This document shows, piece by piece, positions 31,615 through 39,408 of a stretch of 64,000 bases of DNA. The translations under genes and the position numbers were made by a program. This stretch comes from Candidatus Margulisiibacteriota bacterium (GTDB lineage Bacteria > Margulisbacteria > WOR-1 > JAKLHX01 > JBAZKV01). The number at the start of each line of letters is the position of its first letter. Position 1 is the first letter of the stretch. The notes beneath the pieces were generated by a model. It had not been told where the DNA came from and did no database searches. It was given only the letters and a program-made list of their open reading frames with translations. The stretch is taken from NCBI GenBank assembly GCA_041650635.1, contig JBAZKV010000005.1, forward strand, positions 1 through 64,000, read 5' to 3'.

Positions 31615-32694
31615 CTATCTTGCGCAATAATACTTACCCGGAAGTTCGCTCACCATGTCTTTAACTACCATGGGGACGAGAGCGGTGGCAAGTTCTCCGC
31701 AGGAAACCCCGGTAATTAGAGCAAGCTCATCTATGTGCTTTGCTCCGGTTTCCAGACAATCAAGGACTCTGCGCTGCTCTGCGGATAGGCCCTCTGTATT
31801 TATGGAGGGGGCGGGCTTATGTCCCCCTTTAACGCTTTTCAGGTTCAATTCTTCAAGGATGTCCGCGACCTCTTCGACCAGTTTTGCCCCGCGCTTGATA
31901 AGAGCGTTCGGGCCGCGGCTTAAGGTCCTGCCCGACTCGCCGGGGACGGCAAAGACCTCCCTGTTCTGCTCCAGTGCAAAACCTGCGGTTATGAGCGACC
32001 CGCTGTCGGATGACCCCTCAATTACAAGGGTGCCGAGGCTAAGACCCGAGATTATCCTGTTCCTGCGGGGAAAGTTCCACTTTTCAACGCCTTCAACTTT
32101 AAGATGCTCGCAGACAAGAGCCCCTTTGTCCCCTATCCTTTCCCCGAGGCCCCTGTTGCTGTATGGATAGACCTCGTCAAGCCCTGTGCCCAGAACTGCA
32201 ATGGTCCTGCCGCCTGCTTCAAGGGCGCTCTTATGAGCACAGCTGTCTATCCCCAAAGCAAGACCTGAAACAACGGTTATGCCGAATTCGCACAGGTCTT
32301 TTGCCAGTTTTTTGGTCATCTTTTCTCCGTAAGGAGAGAGGCTTCTTGACCCGACAACTGCCACGGATAACTTGTCCTCTGCTTCGAGGCTGCCGCGGTA
32401 ATAAAGCACGGGCGGCGGGTCCCAGATATTATATAGATTGGACGGATAATCAGAATCGCCAAGGCAGACAGCATTAACACCCGGCGGAAGTGCTGTTCCA
32501 TCAGGATTCTTTCTTCCGACGATCAATGAGCGGGCTGTTGCGGCGCCGATACCGTCTATTGAAACTAGTTCATCAAAAGTAGAGTCCCATATCGCTGAGA
32601 TGCTGCCGAAATGTTCAAAAAGAAGTTTTATCCGTGAAGCCCCGAGGCCGGGAATTAGGGAAAGAGCCGCCCAATATTTCAGATCAGAGGACAT
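31615..32694 (-). CDS. dprA: DNA-processing protein DprA
   Basis: 359 aa. HhH-like N-terminus (LIPGLGASRIKLLFEHFG, ISIDGIGAATA), Rossmann core VAVVGSRSLSPYGEKMTKKLAKDLCEFGITVVSGLALGIDSCAHKSALEAGGRTIAVLGTGLDEVYPYSN, FPRRNRIISGLSLGTLVIEGSSDSGSLITAGFALEQNREVFAVPGE, and a C-terminal winged-helix (HIDELALITGVSCGELATAL). It loads RecA onto incoming ssDNA during transformation. Overlaps the GHL10-like gene by 11 bp. No comEA/EC in the window. Confidence 0.95.
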   Translation of the reverse strand: MSSDLKYWAALSLIPGLGASRIKLLFEHFGSISAIWDSTFDELVSIDGIGAATARSLIVGRKNPDGTALPPGVNAVCLGDSDYPSNLYNIWDPPPVLYYRGSLEAEDKLSVAVVGSRSLSPYGEKMTKKLAKDLCEFGITVVSGLALGIDSCAHKSALEAGGRTIAVLGTGLDEVYPYSNRGLGERIGDKGALVCEHLKVEGVEKWNFPRRNRIISGLSLGTLVIEGSSDSGSLITAGFALEQNREVFAVPGESGRTLSRGPNALIKRGAKLVEEVADILEELNLKSVKGGHKPAPSINTEGLSAEQRRVLDCLETGAKHIDELALITGVSCGELATALVPMVVKDMVSELPGKYYCAR

Positions 32695-33703
32695 CTTTCC
32701 TTATCTTCTCAAAATAACCGGGTGAGTCAATGAGGGAATCATAAGAGAAGAGCGAAAAACCCTTGAGCGATCTATAATAGCGCTTATAGTATTTGTATGT
32801 CTTGATATGGTCAGAAATCACGCCCGCGGAATTATTGAAGGCCCCCAACCCCAAAACCACTGAATTCTTAGAAGAAACAGAAGCGTTGAGCAGGATCAGG
32901 TCAAGGACCCTGACAGGGTCCCGTGAATAGATCATCGGGACAGTAAAATCTATAATGCCATCCCTCTGCCATTTTCTCCAGTCCTGACCTTTGTCAGTGG
33001 AAGCGTCAAAAATATCGGGGTAGACTGCTGCAGATACAGAAATGCCGGGTTTAAGCCTTTTAACCTCCTGATAGATCCTTTTTACCAGGCCGGTCACATC
33101 ATCGGCCCTCCTTTTTGCGGCTATCGGATAAGCAGGATTCTTTTTGTCGTAGATAAAACTATGGTCAGGATACCTTATGTAGTCAAAGTGTATGCCGTCA
33201 ACATCATAATCTCGGGCAACCTCGCAGTAGACTGCATACAAATGATCCTGTACACCCTTGATGGCCGGGTTGAGGAACAGCATATTCGATTTTTTTGGGA
33301 GCAGCCAGTGGGGTTTTGCGTTAACAACATGGCCTAGCTGCGAAGGAGCTTCGGGAGAAGACCACACATAATAGGCGTTAAGCCAGGCATGCACCTTGAT
33401 GCCGTGCCTGTGGGATTTTTCAACAGTCTCAGCAAGCGGGTCAAATCCGGTCTCTACCGTTGGGACAATGGAAGACCTGTAATATGCCTCTCCCCTGCCC
33501 AGGACCTGGACAAAAAGCGTGTTAAAGCCGTTCTCTTTTGCTTTAGTAACGAACCTGTCGATCTTTTCTTTGGAATCCAGTTGGAACCTTGTCACCCACA
33601 TTGCCTTGATCTCCTGCCCGTCCGGGATACCTGCCCACAAGCAATTTCCGCGCCACAGCAGGAAAATCATTATAAATACGAGAATTCTTAGAGGTTTAAG
33701 CAT
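32684..33703 (-). CDS. GHL10-type glycoside-hydrolase-like secreted protein
   Basis: 339 aa. Signal peptide (ILVFIMIFLLWRGNCLWAG), then the GHL10/YngK-like TIM barrel: IKAMWVTRFQLDSKEKIDRFVTKAKENGFNTLFVQVLGRGEAYY, HGIKVHAWLNAYYVWSS, VARDYDVDGIHFDYIRYPD (putative catalytic Asp), RKWQRDGIIDFTVPMIYS. This family is linked to envelope polysaccharides, e.g. YngK and cyanobacterial FtsI-cluster GHL10. The enzyme activity is not established. Sits between dprA (11-bp overlap) and folE, with repeats in the upstream gap. Confidence 0.85.
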   Translation of the reverse strand: MLKPLRILVFIMIFLLWRGNCLWAGIPDGQEIKAMWVTRFQLDSKEKIDRFVTKAKENGFNTLFVQVLGRGEAYYRSSIVPTVETGFDPLAETVEKSHRHGIKVHAWLNAYYVWSSPEAPSQLGHVVNAKPHWLLPKKSNMLFLNPAIKGVQDHLYAVYCEVARDYDVDGIHFDYIRYPDHSFIYDKKNPAYPIAAKRRADDVTGLVKRIYQEVKRLKPGISVSAAVYPDIFDASTDKGQDWRKWQRDGIIDFTVPMIYSRDPVRVLDLILLNASVSSKNSVVLGLGAFNNSAGVISDHIKTYKYYKRYYRSLKGFSLFSYDSLIDSPGYFEKIRKDVL

Positions 33704-33712
33704 TCTATATCC

Positions 33713-33776
33713 GTCCCGACGCTAAAGCGTCGGCTCCTAAGAATGAGAACTGGAGCCGAGCCTTTAGGCTCGGGTA
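33713..33776 (+). repeat. Two dispersed palindromes upstream of the GHL10-like gene
   Basis: First palindrome 33713-33737 (core GACGCTAAAGCGTC), then a spacer, and second palindrome 33752-33776 (GGAGCCGAGCCT / AGGCTCGGGTA). The same two-part arrangement lies inside fhs at 34740-34848. Confidence 0.75.
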
Positions 33777-33786
33777 AATTAGCATA

Positions 33787-34344
33787 TTATTTCTTTAGCA
33801 GTGCCAGGGCCTCGGCCCTGGTGGAAGCGTTTTTCCTGAAGATGCCCCGGACAGCCGAAGTAGTGGTGGTGGTCCCCGGTTTTTTCACGCCTCTCATAGA
33901 CATGCACAGGTGCTCGGCCTCGATTATGACAAACACCCCGTGAGGGGACAGTTTTTCCATGAGAAGGTCGGCGATCTGGGAGGTGAGCCTTTCCTGGACC
34001 TGGGGCCTTTTTGCAAAAGCCTCAACCACTCTTACCAGTTTTGACAGCCCTGTCACACGCCCCTTGCGCGGGATATAAACTATATGGGCCTTGCCGATGA
34101 ACGGGATAAAATGATGTTCACACATAGAGTAGAACGGGATGTCTTTTACCATGACCATTTCTTCGTGGGCTTCGTTGTGAAAGACCGACAGTTCTTTTCC
34201 CGGATCTTTTGAAACCCCGGAAAACAGTTCCGCGTACATCCGTGCAACCCGCTCCGGGGTCTTTTGCAGTCCCTCTCTTGAAGGGTCTTCCCCTATCGCG
34301 TAAAGAATATCCTTAACGGCCTTTTCTATCTTTTTTCTGCTCAT
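33787..34344 (-). CDS. folE: GTP cyclohydrolase I
   Basis: 185 aa, first step of folate synthesis (GTP to dihydroneopterin triphosphate). GEDPSREGLQKTPERVARMYAELFSG, FYSMCEHHFIPFIGKAHIVYIPRKGRVTGLSKLVRVVEAFAKRPQVQERLTSQIADLL (Zn Cys and His pair in CEHH), and EAEHLCMSMRGVKKPGTTTTTSAVRG with the third zinc Cys. One base after the fhs stop; folC at 48 kb is the other folate gene here. Confidence 0.97.
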   Translation of the reverse strand: MSRKKIEKAVKDILYAIGEDPSREGLQKTPERVARMYAELFSGVSKDPGKELSVFHNEAHEEMVMVKDIPFYSMCEHHFIPFIGKAHIVYIPRKGRVTGLSKLVRVVEAFAKRPQVQERLTSQIADLLMEKLSPHGVFVIIEAEHLCMSMRGVKKPGTTTTTSAVRGIFRKNASTRAEALALLKK

Positions 34345-34345
34345 G

Positions 34346-36142
34346 TTAAAACAACCCCTTTATATCCCCGTTCTCGTCAAGGCCGATCCTCTCGGCCGCG
34401 GGATGCTGCGGCAGGCCCGGCATCGTCATTATATCACCGGTATAGGCCACGATGAACCCGGCTCCGTAAGCCGGTTTTATGTTTTTGACCGTGAGGCGGA
34501 AGCCTTTAGGCCGCCCGAGCCTGGTGTGGTCGTCCGAAAGGGAAAACTGCGTCTTGGCCACGCACACAGGAAGAGAGGCTCCTCCGCTTTGCTTTATGAG
34601 CTCCAGCTGCTGCTTTGCCCTGTCCAAAAAATCAATTCCATCAGCACCGTAGATCTTCGTCGCTATCTTAGACAGCTTGTCCTCAATAGAGTCGTTGAGA
34701 TCATAAAGATATTTCAAACCAGACGCTGAACTCTGTAAAGTCCCGACGCTAAAGCGCCCGCCTGCCAAGCCTTCCCGGCTCGGCGGGATGGCGGGCAGGT
34801 CGGCTCCACGGGAAAGCAAAACCGGAGCCGAACCTTCAGGTTCGGGCCTTATCACTTTCATCAGTTCTTTTGCAAGCTCCATCCCTCCGACCCCTCCCTT
34901 TTCTCTGACATCACAAATACTGCCTCTAACACCAATTGCTGCACATTCATCACATATCATCTTTAATTCCTCGCTCGAATCATATGCAAATCTATTCACT
35001 GCAACAACTACCGGGACATTAAAGTTTTTAAGTGCGTCAATATGCGCCTTAAGATTGTCAAACCCTCTTTTCAGCGCCTCCTTGTCCTCGTCCCTTGCCC
35101 TGAGCGCAGTCGAAGGGTTATACTTGTCCTTGGCTATCCCGCCCTGCCACTTCAGGGCTTTTGCCGTTACAACAAGAACCGCCGCAGAAGGAGCGAGGCC
35201 TCCGGCCCTGCATTTTATGTCAAAGAATTTTTCTGCCCCCAGGTCCGAACCAAATCCTGCTTCGGTAATAACATAGTCGGACAGTTTAAGAGCGAGTTTT
35301 GTGGCAATAAGGCTGCTGCACCCGTGCGCTATATTGGCGAACGGTCCGCCATGGACAAAGGCCGGACAGCCTTCTATGGTCTGGACCAGATTGGGTTTTA
35401 TCGCTTCCTTTAACAGGATAGCCATTGAGCCTTCAGCCTTAAGGTCGCCCGCGGTAACCGGCCTGCCGTCCTTTGTCAGCCCCACAACGATCTTTTTCAG
35501 ATTGGACCTTAAATGCTCGAGGCTAAGCGACAGACACAGCGACGCCATGACCTCGGAAGCAGCCGTAATGTCAAAGGACGAGCGCCTGTCAACCCCCCTA
35601 TATCTTATGGAGATGTCCCTAAGCGCTCTGTCATTCATGTCCATAACTCTGTTCCACATGATCTTTTCGGGATCGATATTGAGAGAATTTCCGTGGAAGA
35701 TATGGTTGTCTATCAGCGCGGCAAGAAGGTTGTGGGCGGCGCTTACCATGTGCATGTCGCCGGTAAAATGCAGGTTGATATCTTCCATAGGCAGGACCTG
35801 GCTGTAGCCGCCTCCGGCCGCCCCGCCTTTTAGGCCGAGCGTCGGGCCAAGAGACGGTTCCCTTATGCAAACGAACGCTTTTTTGCCAAGCTTTTTGAGT
35901 GCCTGGGCAAGCCCTATCGTTACAGTCGTCTTTCCTTCTCCAAAAGGGGTCGGGGTCACTGCGGTAACCAGGACCAATTTCCCGTCCCTGCCGCTTTTCC
36001 TTTTTTCCAGCGCCGACAGCTTTATCTTTGCCTTACAGGTCCCGTAAAGCTCCAGTTCCTCCTTTTTGAGCCCGCAGGAGGAGGCCACCTTTTCTATCGG
36101 CTTTGTTCTTGACTTTGAGGCTATTTCAATATCTGAGAGCAT
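34346..36142 (-). CDS. fhs: Formate-tetrahydrofolate ligase with two repeat-coded insertions
   Basis: Makes 10-formyl-THF from formate, ATP and THF. 598 aa, versus about 550-560 in the family. The N-terminal P-loop is TPTPFGEGKTT (63-73); other motifs are EPSLGPTLGLKGGAAGGGYSQVLPMEDINLHFTGD, ITEAGFGSDLGAEKFFDIKC, MAKTQFSLSDD-like CVAKTQFSLSDDHTRLGRP and GDIMTMPGLPQHPA. Two stretches do not belong to the family: residues 341-354 and 432-471. Both coincide with palindromic repeats and keep the frame; excising them restores the normal order ...GGIAKDK|EALKRGFDNL... and ...ELMKVI|SGLKYLYDL.... Leads the fhs-folE pair from a leaderless-type promoter. Confidence 0.95.
   Translation of the reverse strand: MLSDIEIASKSRTKPIEKVASSCGLKKEELELYGTCKAKIKLSALEKRKSGRDGKLVLVTAVTPTPFGEGKTTVTIGLAQALKKLGKKAFVCIREPSLGPTLGLKGGAAGGGYSQVLPMEDINLHFTGDMHMVSAAHNLLAALIDNHIFHGNSLNIDPEKIMWNRVMDMNDRALRDISIRYRGVDRRSSFDITAASEVMASLCLSLSLEHLRSNLKKIVVGLTKDGRPVTAGDLKAEGSMAILLKEAIKPNLVQTIEGCPAFVHGGPFANIAHGCSSLIATKLALKLSDYVITEAGFGSDLGAEKFFDIKCRAGGLAPSAAVLVVTAKALKWQGGIAKDKYNPSTALRARDEDKEALKRGFDNLKAHIDALKNFNVPVVVAVNRFAYDSSEELKMICDECAAIGVRGSICDVREKGGVGGMELAKELMKVIRPEPEGSAPVLLSRGADLPAIPPSREGLAGGRFSVGTLQSSASGLKYLYDLNDSIEDKLSKIATKIYGADGIDFLDRAKQQLELIKQSGGASLPVCVAKTQFSLSDDHTRLGRPKGFRLTVKNIKPAYGAGFIVAYTGDIMTMPGLPQHPAAERIGLDENGDIKGLF
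34740..34848 (+). repeat. Composite palindromic insertion in fhs
   Basis: Matches the pair at 33713-33776: palindrome A at 34740-34756 plus 34800-34807 and palindrome B (GGAGCCGAACCT / AGGTTCGGGCC) at 34824-34848. Palindrome A is itself split after AAAGCG by a 43-nt block (34757-34799) that has CCCGCCTGCC and GGCGGGCAGG arms, i.e. a repeat nested in a repeat. Codes for roughly residues 432-468 of Fhs. Confidence 0.85.
35081..35130 (+). repeat. Palindromic insertion in fhs with 8-nt direct repeats
   Basis: Core 35089-35122 contains CCCTTGCCCTGAGC and GCAGTCGAAGGG arms, a widely dispersed type of short palindrome. CTTGTCCT occurs on each side (35081-35088 and 35123-35130). Core plus one direct repeat is 42 nt, so 14 codons were added in frame. 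Confidence 0.85.
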
Positions 36143-36148
36143 GAGAGG

Positions 36149-36157
36149 ATTTTATCA
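36149..36157 (-). promoter_or_regulatory. Extended -10 promoter of fhs
   Basis: TGATAAAAT on the minus strand (hexamer 36149-36154), 6 nt before the fhs ATG; the predicted mRNA starts at or next to the A of ATG. Confidence 0.65.
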
Positions 36158-36184
36158 TGGAAACAGGCCCTTAGTCGAGAAACT

Positions 36185-37873
36185 TTACAGGCCGGTTTGA
36201 GCTTTGAAGGGCAAAGGAAATCTCATTTTTGGAGCGGGAAGGGACGGATCAAACTCAAAGGCCGAAATTGTGGGCAAAGGTGACAGCTCCTCAAAATGCA
36301 GGGTTTTAAGGGCTCTTTCCCCCTCAAGAAAGCTGTTAAGAAACGATATTTCGTCGCGTTTTGCATTGTAGTAGCCGTTCAACTTTCTTAAATAAGACGG
36401 GAATCCATCAGCAGCCCTGTCCTCTTCTTTTTCCGTATCCGGGTTCCCCATAGCTGAGCACAGTTCTCCGATACTCCAATTGTAAAAAAATACCGGGGAA
36501 ACCACACCCAATGCCGCGATCATACCGTAAGCGTCCAGGAGCGTTTCTTCGCTAAATCCTCCGACACTGTCAACGGAGGAAACTAAACCGAGAAAACTTC
36601 TAGGATCGAAATCGTCGGTGAACTCTTGCCAGAGCCTAACTGTGAGGTCCTCACTGCCATGAAGCATTCCTTTGTTGTTTAGAACATATTTTAACTTCAG
36701 CAGCAGCCATTTGAAGCCGTCTTCATCCGGTGAGGGGAACAGGTCTTTAACAAGACGCTGCCCCAGACTGTGAGCGGACGGTCTTTCGGGAGGATAGACC
36801 GATAAGAAACAGTTCCCATAAGCATCAACTGTTGAAAAAACAGACGGGCATTCCTCCACCCATCCGTCGGCGTCATCACGCGGGACTGCGATCGAATGCC
36901 TGCTGCGCCCAGAAAAGAAAGGCTCATCTGCCGCCCTCCCGTCGATAAGGACCGGCTCTACTTTGAACCTGCGCACGTCAGCATAACGCGGCCTGATCTC
37001 ATCACTAAGCCTGGGGACTACTCTGTTAAGGAAGAAGTCTCTAATCACATCGGGATCTTTGGCGCTTCTTAGTATGGGCCTTGCCCTGCCCATAAGGTTT
37101 AGGGTTAATGCATAGCGATCAGCCAGCTTATCAAGTTCCGGATCCGGAGCACCTTCAAGTATCCTCCTTTGATAAAGATGCATGGACAGTCCCATAGAAC
37201 GCTCCGCTTGCCCCAGTTTTGCCGCTGCTTCGGTACTGAACGGATCCCCCATAATAATCCCGTTCGTTATTCCAGGGACCAAGTCATAGCCGAGTTCTCC
37301 GGCAAAATTTACGATGTCACCATAATCTGCGTCATGGTCGCTGTCGCGCCACAACAGCGGATCGCTCGCGTCATAAAGCAGCAGCCTGTCGGCGGAGTGT
37401 TCGGGTAGGACGCTCAAGATCTTGAGAAAAGCCGGATAAGGCATAAAACGGGGTGAAGCTGACGAATCCGCCCCGCACATTGTGCACTGATGGTAGCAGC
37501 CGCTTGCCAGGTCAAGAACGCCACGCCATAAACCGCGATACGGGAGGTATCCTTTTATGCTTTCAATAAAATTCCAATAGGCTTTCCCGGTTACCGATTC
37601 AAAAGGGTGCCTGTATAATTCCAGCCTAGGCATTGCAGTCGATGGCAATTCCGGGATCATATCCTCAATAAAAGGAACCGACAGAGGGCCTTTCCTTACT
37701 TTTTCAAAAAGCTGAAGCCCGGCATTATTAAGGATAGGTCTGTACCGGCCAAGGATATGCGATCCTCTTGCGAACTTTATTATCGATGCGATCTCAAGCC
37801 CCGGAAATCTCCGGGATAGTTCCGCGACCTGCGGCCTGATGCGGATCGTGCTTCGGCTTTCCATCGCTGTCAT
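36185..37873 (-). CDS. Uncharacterised radical SAM-like protein
   Basis: 562 aa from the ATG at 37873, chosen because GGAG lies 6 nt upstream; the frame is open to 37966 but that would start within the promoter region. The cluster CYHQCTMC (Cys 126, 130, 133) in DLASGCYHQCTMCGADSS is a CxxxCxxC radical SAM motif, followed by barrel-like strands (LLLYDASDPLLW, LVPGITNGIIMG, GLSMHLYQRR, LTLNLMGRA). A later EECPSVFSTVDAYGNCFLSVYPPE looks like an iron-sulfur or SPASM-like element. The ~125 N-terminal and ~200 C-terminal residues have no recognisable domain. Shares a divergent promoter with the 474-residue orphan. Substrate unknown. Confidence 0.75.
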   Translation of the reverse strand: MTAMESRSTIRIRPQVAELSRRFPGLEIASIIKFARGSHILGRYRPILNNAGLQLFEKVRKGPLSVPFIEDMIPELPSTAMPRLELYRHPFESVTGKAYWNFIESIKGYLPYRGLWRGVLDLASGCYHQCTMCGADSSASPRFMPYPAFLKILSVLPEHSADRLLLYDASDPLLWRDSDHDADYGDIVNFAGELGYDLVPGITNGIIMGDPFSTEAAAKLGQAERSMGLSMHLYQRRILEGAPDPELDKLADRYALTLNLMGRARPILRSAKDPDVIRDFFLNRVVPRLSDEIRPRYADVRRFKVEPVLIDGRAADEPFFSGRSRHSIAVPRDDADGWVEECPSVFSTVDAYGNCFLSVYPPERPSAHSLGQRLVKDLFPSPDEDGFKWLLLKLKYVLNNKGMLHGSEDLTVRLWQEFTDDFDPRSFLGLVSSVDSVGGFSEETLLDAYGMIAALGVVSPVFFYNWSIGELCSAMGNPDTEKEEDRAADGFPSYLRKLNGYYNAKRDEISFLNSFLEGERALKTLHFEELSPLPTISAFEFDPSLPAPKMRFPLPFKAQTGL

Positions 37874-37908
37874 TTTGTTCTCCGATCTATTTTCGAAAAG
37901 ATCACAAG

Positions 37909-37951
37909 ATAATTTCACACTGTGAAATTCTGGACAAAAACAAACGATAAT
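37909..37951. promoter_or_regulatory. Divergent promoters with shared perfect palindromic operator
   Basis: AATTTCACA-C-TGTGAAATT (37911-37929) is a perfect 9-bp inverted repeat. For the minus gene it fills the 17-nt spacer between TTGTCC (-35, 37932-37937) and AATTAT (-10, 37909-37914). For the plus gene a GATAAT -10 (37946-37951) would put its -35 (37923-37928) inside the right arm. A bound repressor would block both genes. The half-sites point outward, unlike CRP or FNR sites. Confidence 0.75.
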
Positions 37952-37983
37952 TTTGTGTAAGAACATTTTTTAGGAGGAAACGA

Positions 37984-39408
37984 ATGAGCCCCATAGAAAC
38001 GTATTACAGGCTGCCTGCAAGCAACCCCAGGACCCTGGGAGCAAGAGAAGTATATCCTTTCGGCTCCGGGATGAGGGTTGGGGATGTCACTTTTAATTAT
38101 GCGCCGAGAATGATCCCGGAAAACGCTAGAAAAGCAGTTATCACAAGCAACGAGCAGATGTTTGCCCTGTCCTGCCTTCCGGGAGTAAAGGTAGTTGAAG
38201 TGCCGGACAGTAATTATGTCACTTACCTCTCGGCTCTGACCATGTCAACAGCGCTCAATTCCTATAAACCGCATCCTGAGGGAAAGGATTCCGCCATTCT
38301 TGCCACCGGGGGCACCTGGGATCCCCCGAGGCTTTTGCTGGGAAATCCTGACCTGGCAAGGAGCATACTTGGCTCTGCACTGCCGCTGGACCGGGGCCTT
38401 CTATTTACCTGCCTGGATGAATACGGTTTTCTCCTATCCATATGGAGAATGCTGCAGGAAGAAGTCGGCAGCAGAGAAATATTTTTGAACGGACGGCTTA
38501 ATCCCATTTCATACGGGGACATCCACAGGCTGTTCCTTCAGGGCGCCGGTTTTACCGAAGCTGATTTCAGGTTCCCTCCATTCGGTTTTGACGCTCCGGG
38601 CATTGAAGTCGCAAGAGCCTGGAGGAGGATATTGTTCAGAGAGATCTTTCCTTCAGTTACCGGCAATCACGGGATCGGCTCCTATCCGTTCCATGACGCT
38701 TTTAATGATTACACCGGCTTTTTAGACCCGACAGGCTTTTTTGGAATTGCCGACAGCACAAAGCTCCAGAACGGCAACGACACCACGCCTCCCGGGGCTC
38801 CTCAGATGAGCCCTATGTTCAGGAATATCGCCGCAGCCTATGGAATAAGCGAAAGAGAATCCGTTTTTATTAAAGCCAAGCAGCTGCGCGAGGACTGGAG
38901 AAAAGGCGAAAATATGCCGGAGCAGTTCCAGCATTACATTGGAGATGAGGCATGGAACAGCTTCATGACGGGGCTGGACACCGAGATCGACATAGCAAGA
39001 GTGGTCACCGGCAGAATGCCGACCAATGTTATTACCATGGGGCTGAGGGACCTCATTTTTGGCAACGGCACGGAAGAGACAGATTCAAGGAGCGCCGATC
39101 TTCATATATTTTCCATAACCGGAGGGCACAAGGCACCGGCTTTCTACAACTGTCTCTGCAAACCAGCAAACGAGGCGAACCCGGCCTCCGCGCTGAATTT
39201 TTACGGAAGGGTCATAGTTTTTGTGGACAGACTTGCCGCCCATTACGCGCACAAATTTAACGAAGAATTCACTGCCACTTTCTGGAAATACAAGCCTGAC
39301 GGCAATACCGAGGACATGATAAGAACGCAACTTACTGCTTCTTCGATATCGGACAGGTTCTGGGCTAACTACGAATCAAATCCTGACCATTGGAGATGGC
39401 CTGACTAG
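37984..39408 (+). CDS. Orphan 474-residue protein divergent from the radical SAM gene
   Basis: Start supported by TTAGGAGGAAACG. Soluble; no signal peptide or membrane helix. Conserved-looking stretches are GSGMRVGDVTFNYAPRMIPENARKAVITSNEQMFALSC, ILATGGTWDPPRLLLGNPDLA, GNHGIGSYPFHDAFNDYTGFLDPTGFFGIADST, and SITGGHKAPAFYNCLCKPANEANPASALNFYGRV. Cys pairs (CLCK) and several His could bind metal, but I recognise no family. Because it shares an operator with the radical SAM gene, it may be the substrate, partner or next enzyme of that reaction. Its TAG stop overlaps the convergent dxs TAG. Confidence 0.7.
   Translation: MSPIETYYRLPASNPRTLGAREVYPFGSGMRVGDVTFNYAPRMIPENARKAVITSNEQMFALSCLPGVKVVEVPDSNYVTYLSALTMSTALNSYKPHPEGKDSAILATGGTWDPPRLLLGNPDLARSILGSALPLDRGLLFTCLDEYGFLLSIWRMLQEEVGSREIFLNGRLNPISYGDIHRLFLQGAGFTEADFRFPPFGFDAPGIEVARAWRRILFREIFPSVTGNHGIGSYPFHDAFNDYTGFLDPTGFFGIADSTKLQNGNDTTPPGAPQMSPMFRNIAAAYGISERESVFIKAKQLREDWRKGENMPEQFQHYIGDEAWNSFMTGLDTEIDIARVVTGRMPTNVITMGLRDLIFGNGTEETDSRSADLHIFSITGGHKAPAFYNCLCKPANEANPASALNFYGRVIVFVDRLAAHYAHKFNEEFTATFWKYKPDGNTEDMIRTQLTASSISDRFWANYESNPDHWRWPD

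Noticed and set aside
37911..37929. CRP/FNR-type site
   Set aside because: The TGTGA half-sites point away from each other with a 1-nt centre, whereas CRP needs TGTGA-N6-TCACA facing inward.
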